64,000 nt of DNA from Aurantibacter sp034110465 (GTDB lineage Bacteria; Bacteroidota; Bacteroidia; Flavobacteriales; Flavobacteriaceae), in NCBI GenBank assembly GCA_034110465.1, contig JAWUZD010000003.1:1-64000 (forward strand), in the 5' to 3' direction. The position numbers were made by a program, and so were the translations under genes. The notes beneath the pieces were generated by a model. It ran no database searches, had not been told where the DNA came from, and saw nothing but the letters and a program-made list of their open reading frames with translations. Every line of letters starts with the position of its first letter. Within the stretch, counting starts at the first letter, position 1. Of this stretch, positions 61,561 to 64,000 are shown piece by piece.

Positions 61561-62544
61561 TTAGTTATAACTTGGTGTAGATACTTCAAAAGTAGCATCT
61601 TTAGCTGCTAAATAACGTTCTGCATCTAATGCTGCCATACAACCAGTTCCTGCAGCTGTAATAGCTTGTCTGTAAACGTGATCTGCTGCGTCTCCACTTA
61701 CAAACACACCAGGCACATTAGTTTTAGATGTTCCAGGTTGCTCATATTTAATGTAACCTGTTTGATCTAAGTTAATAAATCCTTTAAAAATATCTGTATT
61801 TGGTTTGTGACCAATAGCTACAAAAAATCCAGTTGCAGGAATTTCTTGTGTGTCTTGTGTTTGGTTATTTTTAACTCTAACACCAGTAACTACTTGTCCA
61901 TCTCCAAGAACCTCATCGGTTTCTGTATTAAACAAAATAGTTATATTTTCAGTATTCTTAACACGAGCAGCCATAATTTTAGAAGCTCTAAACTCGTCCT
62001 TACGAACTAACATAGTTACTTTTTTACATAACTTAGATAAATAATGTGCTTCTTCGCAAGCACTATCTCCTGCTCCAACAATTACAACCTCTTGATTTCT
62101 ATAGAAAAACCCATCGCAAACTGCACAAGCAGAAACTCCACCACCAAGTTTTAAATATTTTTGTTCAGAATCTAATCCTAAATATTTAGCACTTGCGCCT
62201 GTAGAAATAATTACAGTATCTGCGTGAATCTCTTTTTCTTCGTTTACCCAAACTTTATGAATATCTCCAGAAAAATCGACTTTAGTAATCCAACCATTTC
62301 TAACATCTGTTTCAAAACGTTTGGCTTGACTTTCTAGCTGCATCATCATTTCTGGACCAGTTACACCTTCAGGATAACCAGGGAAATTCTCGACTTCGTT
62401 AGTTGTGGTTAACTGTCCTCCAGGTTGTGTTCCTTGATATAAAACAGGTTTCATATTAGCTCTTGCTGCATATATTGCTGCTGTATAACCAGCAGGACCA
62501 GAACCTATAATTAGGCATTTTACTCTTTCTATTGTATCTGACAT
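61561..62544 (-). CDS. trxB: Thioredoxin-disulfide reductase
   Basis: 327 residues from ATG 62544 (MSDTIERVKCLIIGSGPAGY), the usual length; upstream TTG 62586 is rejected. Low-molecular-weight type: FAD site IIGSGPAGYTAAIYAAR, NADPH site VVIVGAGDSACEEAHYLS, redox centre SACAVCDGFFYR (CxxC), and the C-terminal GVFVSGDAADHVYRQAITAAGTG (FAD; split here into GVFVSGDAADH and YRQAITAAGTG). It reduces thioredoxin and so supports the bcp-type peroxidase and thiol proteins elsewhere in the window. Confidence 0.97.
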   Translation of the reverse strand: MSDTIERVKCLIIGSGPAGYTAAIYAARANMKPVLYQGTQPGGQLTTTNEVENFPGYPEGVTGPEMMMQLESQAKRFETDVRNGWITKVDFSGDIHKVWVNEEKEIHADTVIISTGASAKYLGLDSEQKYLKLGGGVSACAVCDGFFYRNQEVVIVGAGDSACEEAHYLSKLCKKVTMLVRKDEFRASKIMAARVKNTENITILFNTETDEVLGDGQVVTGVRVKNNQTQDTQEIPATGFFVAIGHKPNTDIFKGFINLDQTGYIKYEQPGTSKTNVPGVFVSGDAADHVYRQAITAAGTGCMAALDAERYLAAKDATFEVSTPSYN

Positions 62545-62564
62545 AGTACTCTTATTTATTACTA

Positions 62565-62572
62565 CAAAAGTA
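62565..62572 (-). promoter_or_regulatory. -7 element of trxB
   Basis: Minus-strand TACTTTTG, 20 bp before the ATG at 62544. No clear -33 TTG at the usual distance. Confidence 0.5.
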
Positions 62573-62713
62573 GCTTTTTTAAGCAAAACCTTACAGTTGA
62601 ATTATTAAAAGTTATCATATCGGTATAACAATAACTTATAGTTGAGTTTTATAATTAATCCTAAGACAATAAATGATATAAACTTAACAAAGAATATCGT
62701 TTCGATTTGTTCA

Positions 62714-63544
62714 TTATTCGACTAATTGTTCCAATTGATACGATGAACCATTATACCTTAAAATAGACTTAGATTTAGCTAAAACATCTTTAGACTGGCA
62801 ATTATTTTCTTCGTCTAAATAATTTTCAGTTTCAGTTACCTTTGTGCTTACCAAAATATCAAGAAAATTGATTGTATAGGCTTCGGTCATAATAAAGACA
62901 TTCTTTTTTGTCACAAAATTGCCATAACAATCTGTATCCCATTCGCCACCATAAGACATCGTTTCGTAATTATCTAGTATTTTTTGTAATGAATTATCTT
63001 TTGTTTTAAGATAAAGCGACAACTTTTCACTGTCGTGAGGATTTGCTCTTGAGCTTCCTACAAAACTAACTCTAACACCAAATGCTCTTGTAGATGCAGC
63101 TACCAAATAAGGAGCCGTATCTATTTTAATATCGGTTAACATAATGGCATCTGACTCCAAACCATTGGTTTTAGGAGTTTCGAAAAATTGATTTAAAATT
63201 TTTCCAGTTAAGGTTTCTACAATTACGATATAACTATTAAGATTAAAATAATATTCGTCTTCCTCAACAATTTCTGGAATAACCATAATAGTTTCTCCTG
63301 GATCGATTGGATTTACTTTTTGTGCGACTAAACTCAATTTACAATCTTCCTTTTTTAAATTCAAGTTTTTTAAAACAGTTTCTAAAAGGTTAAATTCGAT
63401 TGCATTTGGATTAACAGAAGCAGCTTCTTCAATATTATTTTCTTTGACCTCTAAAACAGGCCATTTGTTTTCTTCTACTTTTTTAGGTGTTGAAAAATCA
63501 CAAGATGAGACCAGAAAAAACAATAGAATTATTATGTATTTCAT
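62714..63544 (-). CDS. Lipoprotein of unknown function
   Basis: 276 residues. The signal MKYIIILLFFLVSSCDFST gives a lipobox VSSC with Cys at 15. The mature protein begins with a Lys/Glu-rich linker, then a long domain with IPEIVEEDEYYFNLNSYIVIVE and DTDCYGNFVTKKN. I do not recognise the family. It is 20 bp after the gene at the right edge and on the same strand, so the two are probably one transcript. Confidence 0.7.
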   Translation of the reverse strand: MKYIIILLFFLVSSCDFSTPKKVEENKWPVLEVKENNIEEAASVNPNAIEFNLLETVLKNLNLKKEDCKLSLVAQKVNPIDPGETIMVIPEIVEEDEYYFNLNSYIVIVETLTGKILNQFFETPKTNGLESDAIMLTDIKIDTAPYLVAASTRAFGVRVSFVGSSRANPHDSEKLSLYLKTKDNSLQKILDNYETMSYGGEWDTDCYGNFVTKKNVFIMTEAYTINFLDILVSTKVTETENYLDEENNCQSKDVLAKSKSILRYNGSSYQLEQLVE

Positions 63545-63563
63545 TGTTGTGTATTTAAGTTTA

Positions 63564-64000
63564 TTAATCTTCTTTTTGAGATAATTTATAATTGAATAAG
63601 GTATTAATTTTATACTTTTTATTTAGACTTGGATGCGTTATGTGAGTTAGGCTACTTTGAATTTCTGATATACATATATCTGCGTATTTAGAACCTCTAT
63701 AATAGCTTACAGGAATCAATTTAACACTACTATTTTTAGTAAAAATAGCGTTTACTTTAAATTCTTGAATTAAAGGTGTATCTAACAATTTAACCGTATC
63801 AATAAATATATTATCTATAAATACATTGATAGCTTTAACTCTTCCATTTTCTAAAAATTTTTTTTCAGATTTTACGCAACCATTAACTATACTTAATCCA
63901 AATGGACTAAGTATTGTATCTGTAGGTTTTAAAACTTCGTCTAAATTATGTTTTGTATGATATAAATGATCTTCATTTTTATCTAATTTTAAATAAATTT
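63564..64000 (-). CDS. Unknown protein with a NADase-type glycan-binding-like domain (5' end outside the window)
   Basis: The frame is open from 64000 to the stop at 63564, 145 codons, so the start lies beyond the window. ENGRVKAINVFIDNIFIDTV, DTPLIQEFKVN and SYYRGSKYADICISEIQ fit the pattern 'RVK.I.v.vNg......l.Dt...Q.f......vY.GsKYdDtcISEi' of the NADase-type glycan-binding domain. This suggests binding to a surface glycan or small ligand. The N-terminal part is not visible. Adjacent to the lipoprotein gene at 62714, likely same transcript. Confidence 0.6.
   Translation of the reverse strand, partial: IYLKLDKNEDHLYHTKHNLDEVLKPTDTILSPFGLSIVNGCVKSEKKFLENGRVKAINVFIDNIFIDTVKLLDTPLIQEFKVNAIFTKNSSVKLIPVSYYRGSKYADICISEIQSSLTHITHPSLNKKYKINTLFNYKLSQKED

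Noticed and set aside
1..64000. tRNA, rRNA, prophage or transposase genes
   Set aside because: I found no tRNA-like cloverleaf sequence, no rRNA conserved string and no integrase, transposase or phage structural motifs.

Overview
This is an AT-rich stretch of chromosome from a member of the Bacteroidota, most likely a marine, gliding-type Flavobacteriaceae. The signs are a type IX secretion (T9SS) C-terminal sorting domain, a very large multidomain surface protein, promoters of the Bacteroidota type (TTG then TAnnTTTG), genes without Shine-Dalgarno sequences, RprX/RprY-like regulators, and gene orders typical of flavobacteria (rpmB-rpmG-DUF4295-ftsY; ybbR-coaE; DUF1599-DoxX-tpiA-prmA-clpS). 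I see no tRNA, rRNA, CRISPR array, prophage or insertion sequence.

Layout. 1-5.8 kb: the 5' part of a giant secreted adhesin on the minus strand, running off the left edge and carrying ten near-identical 81-residue repeats, plus a small exported protein just upstream. 6-11.5 kb: a minus-strand run of DUF1599, DoxX/BT_3928, an ABC permease, a TlpA-like lipoprotein, tpiA, prmA and clpS. 11.8-23.7 kb: plus-strand housekeeping genes: folP, cdaA (c-di-AMP synthesis), an oxidoreductase, 3-hydroxyacyl-CoA dehydrogenase, DUF1015, a broken lipoprotein gene, yggS, an exonuclease/GIY-YIG fusion, a voltage-gated K+ channel, miaA, a DinB-like protein and an SGNH-like protein, with pcm on the opposite strand. 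23.8-30.7 kb: a two-component system, coaE-ybbR, a glycosyltransferase and an M61 peptidase. 30.8-35 kb: an operon of BatA, a dihydroorotase-like protein without metal ligands, a Tic20-like membrane protein and an esterase. 35-46.7 kb: a metallo-hydrolase, a large conserved unknown, bcp, nth, a GyrI-like protein, a second broken gene, rimO, a serine hydrolase and a T9SS-exported phosphatase. 46.8-51.7 kb: ftsY, ribosomal protein genes, cinA, HPt, FAH and exonuclease genes. 51.7-52.8 kb: a non-housekeeping island with a cassette-like unit around a third broken gene and a probable structured RNA. 52.8-64 kb: an E2 acyltransferase, a glycosyltransferase, recR, a Na+ symporter, a CoA-binding protein, fabH, htpG, trxB, and two unknown exported or lipoprotein genes, the last cut by the right edge.

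Most of the window is ordinary core genome. The parts that deserve attention are the homogenised adhesin repeats, the cassette-like unit at 51.8-52.4 kb, the inverted-repeat element at 11.56-11.72 kb, the dihydroorotase pseudoenzyme, the endonuclease III without iron-sulphur ligands, and three separate genes each broken by a single-base frameshift, all in genes of unknown function while every recognised housekeeping gene is intact.
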